From Bacillota bacterium (lineage in GTDB: Bacteria; Armatimonadota; Hebobacteria; Hebobacterales; Hebobacteraceae), in NCBI GenBank assembly GCA_030597345.1, contig JAUVSA010000154.1, positions 1-5,425 on the forward strand: DNA of 5,425 nucleotides, given 5' to 3'. The notes beneath the pieces were generated by a model. The model worked only from the letters and a program-made list of their open reading frames with translations. It was not told the DNA's origin and ran no database searches. Below, in pieces: positions 4,911 through 5,425 of the stretch. The position numbers were made by a program, and so were the translations under genes. Within the stretch, counting starts at the first letter, position 1, and each line of letters starts with the position of its first letter.

Positions 4911-5425
4911 CTAGTCGCTCACTTCCGCCTCGAGCTCAATCACTCCGGGCTCGATGACATCCGGAACTGCGTGCAATCTCTCTCTCATCCGAAAGCCACG
5001 GCCCATCCCGAGGCCTCCGCCGCGTCCCATGCCACGGCCCATGCCAAATCCGAGCCCCTGCTCTTCGGGCCCGATCCCAGGCGCAATACAGTCTCCCATG
5101 CCACGACCCATACCGCGGCCCATGCCTCGGCCCATGCCGTGTCCTATGCCTTGGCCCATACCGCGGCCCATGCCTCGGCCCATGCCGTGTCCTTTACCGT
5201 GTCCCATACCACGGCCCATGCCTCGGCCCATACCGTGACCTTCACCACGGCCCATACCGTGGCCTTCACCACGACCCATGCCGCGGCCGCCGCGATGCTG
5301 CCACCGATCGCCGGCCCGTGGCCGCCACAGCTTTGCCGCCAGCTCGCGGTTCGTTGCCCCCAGCGCGTACAGCTCTCCCCGCACGCGATAGAGCTGCTCT
5401 GCCTTGGCGGCGATGTCGCCCTCAG
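4911..5425 (-). CDS. Partial Gly/Met/Arg/His-repeat protein, possibly periplasmic metal-binding (ZraP/Spy-like)
   Basis: Leftward gene whose 5' end lies beyond the window; the frame stays open to base 5425. The visible 171 residues start with a charged, helix-like segment (DIAAKAEQLYRVRGELYALGATNRELAAKLW), which resembles the end of the helical domain of Spy/CpxP/ZraP-type periplasmic proteins. A 64-residue run of MGRG, MGHG and EGHG tetrapeptides follows, then a spacer with CIAPGIGPEEQGLGFG, a shorter MGRG block and an acidic C-terminal tail ending IELEAEVSD. Met- and His-rich low-complexity tails of this kind occur in proteins thought to bind or sense heavy metals such as Cu or Zn. A signal peptide would lie outside the window, so the location is unconfirmed. 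A GTG at 5384 could start a 157-residue version, but it falls inside the conserved-looking helix and I favour a longer protein. A perfect hairpin follows the stop codon. The gene is likely; the function is tentative. Confidence 0.72.
   Translation of the reverse strand, partial: EGDIAAKAEQLYRVRGELYALGATNRELAAKLWRPRAGDRWQHRGGRGMGRGEGHGMGRGEGHGMGRGMGRGMGHGKGHGMGRGMGRGMGQGIGHGMGRGMGRGMGRGMGDCIAPGIGPEEQGLGFGMGRGMGRGGGLGMGRGFRMRERLHAVPDVIEPGVIELEAEVSD
5002..5049. repeat. Second short block of the 12-bp repeat
   Basis: Four degenerate 12-base units (for example CCCATGCCACGG at 5026-5037) encode the second MGRG block near the C-terminus. They are separated from the main array by 45 non-repetitive bases (5050-5094) that encode the segment containing the only visible cysteine of the protein. 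Confidence 0.65.
5095..5286. repeat. Sixteen tandem 12-bp units with a 48-bp higher-order period
   Basis: Read on the plus strand, 192 bases divide exactly into sixteen 12-base units of the form CCCATRCCNCGG, with no indel. Each encodes a 4-residue MGRG- or MGHG-like step on the minus strand. A block starting at 5107 (CCCATACCGCGG, CCCATGCCTCGG, CCCATGCCGTGT) recurs almost exactly at 5155 and in diverged form at 5203, showing a 48-base superperiod. A 24-base unit is doubled at 5227-5250 and 5251-5274. Confidence 0.92.

Noticed and set aside
4954..5238. Plus-strand open frame rich in PRPMPRPMP repeats
   Set aside because: It is the antisense shadow of the 12-bp coding repeat. It lacks a ribosome binding site and non-repetitive domains, while the minus-strand frame continues into a helix-like domain.
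5095..5286. The 12-bp tandem array considered as a CRISPR array or iteron origin
   Set aside because: There are no unique spacers, the unit length is a multiple of 3, and the array stays in frame within an open coding region, so it is a coding repeat.

Overview
This GC-rich window looks like bacterial chromosome. It has Shine-Dalgarno sequences, a sigma70-like divergent promoter region and a GlmM/GlmU-type amino-sugar gene pair. The lineage cannot be fixed from the sequence. Iron-sulfur flavoprotein (Isf) genes and a Gly/Met/His-rich metal-binding-type protein fit an anaerobic or metal-exposed bacterium, but that is inference. There are seven protein genes, two of them cut by the window edges. 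I saw no rRNA, tRNA, CRISPR array or transposase. No gene-free stretch exceeds about 155 bases.

Left part (1-498): a leftward gene, open at the window edge, encodes a protein with an N-terminal ribbon-helix-helix (RHH)-like DNA-binding region. It is divergent from the next gene. The 154-base spacer is AT-richer than its surroundings and holds a plausible sigma70 promoter for each side. A 9-base inverted repeat lies next to the two start codons.

Right-going operon (499-2507): a phosphoglucosamine mutase (GlmM) overlaps by 4 bases (ATGA) a stand-alone left-handed beta-helix acetyltransferase that resembles only the C-terminal half of GlmU. Together they would turn glucosamine-6-phosphate into N-acetylglucosamine-1-phosphate. 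The uridylyltransferase that completes UDP-GlcNAc synthesis is not in the window.

Left-going redox cluster (4765 down to 2545): in transcription order, a flavin-reductase-like protein with an unusual helical C-terminal extension, an Isf-type flavoprotein with a complete compact cysteine motif, and a second flavodoxin-fold protein with an incomplete cysteine motif. They are probably co-transcribed, although a small hairpin lies between the first two. The cluster converges on the glm operon with only 37 bases between stop codons.

Right edge (4838-5425): the 3' part of a leftward gene whose product is dominated by MGRG/MGHG repeats. These are encoded by sixteen tandem 12-bp units with a 48-bp (16-residue) higher-order period. 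A perfect 13-bp-stem hairpin follows its stop codon.

The plus strand is C-rich in third codon positions whichever way the genes point. Rightward genes end codons in C (CTC, GTC, GCC) and leftward genes end them in G (CTG, GTG, GCG). This suggests a replication-strand bias with the minus strand as leading strand.
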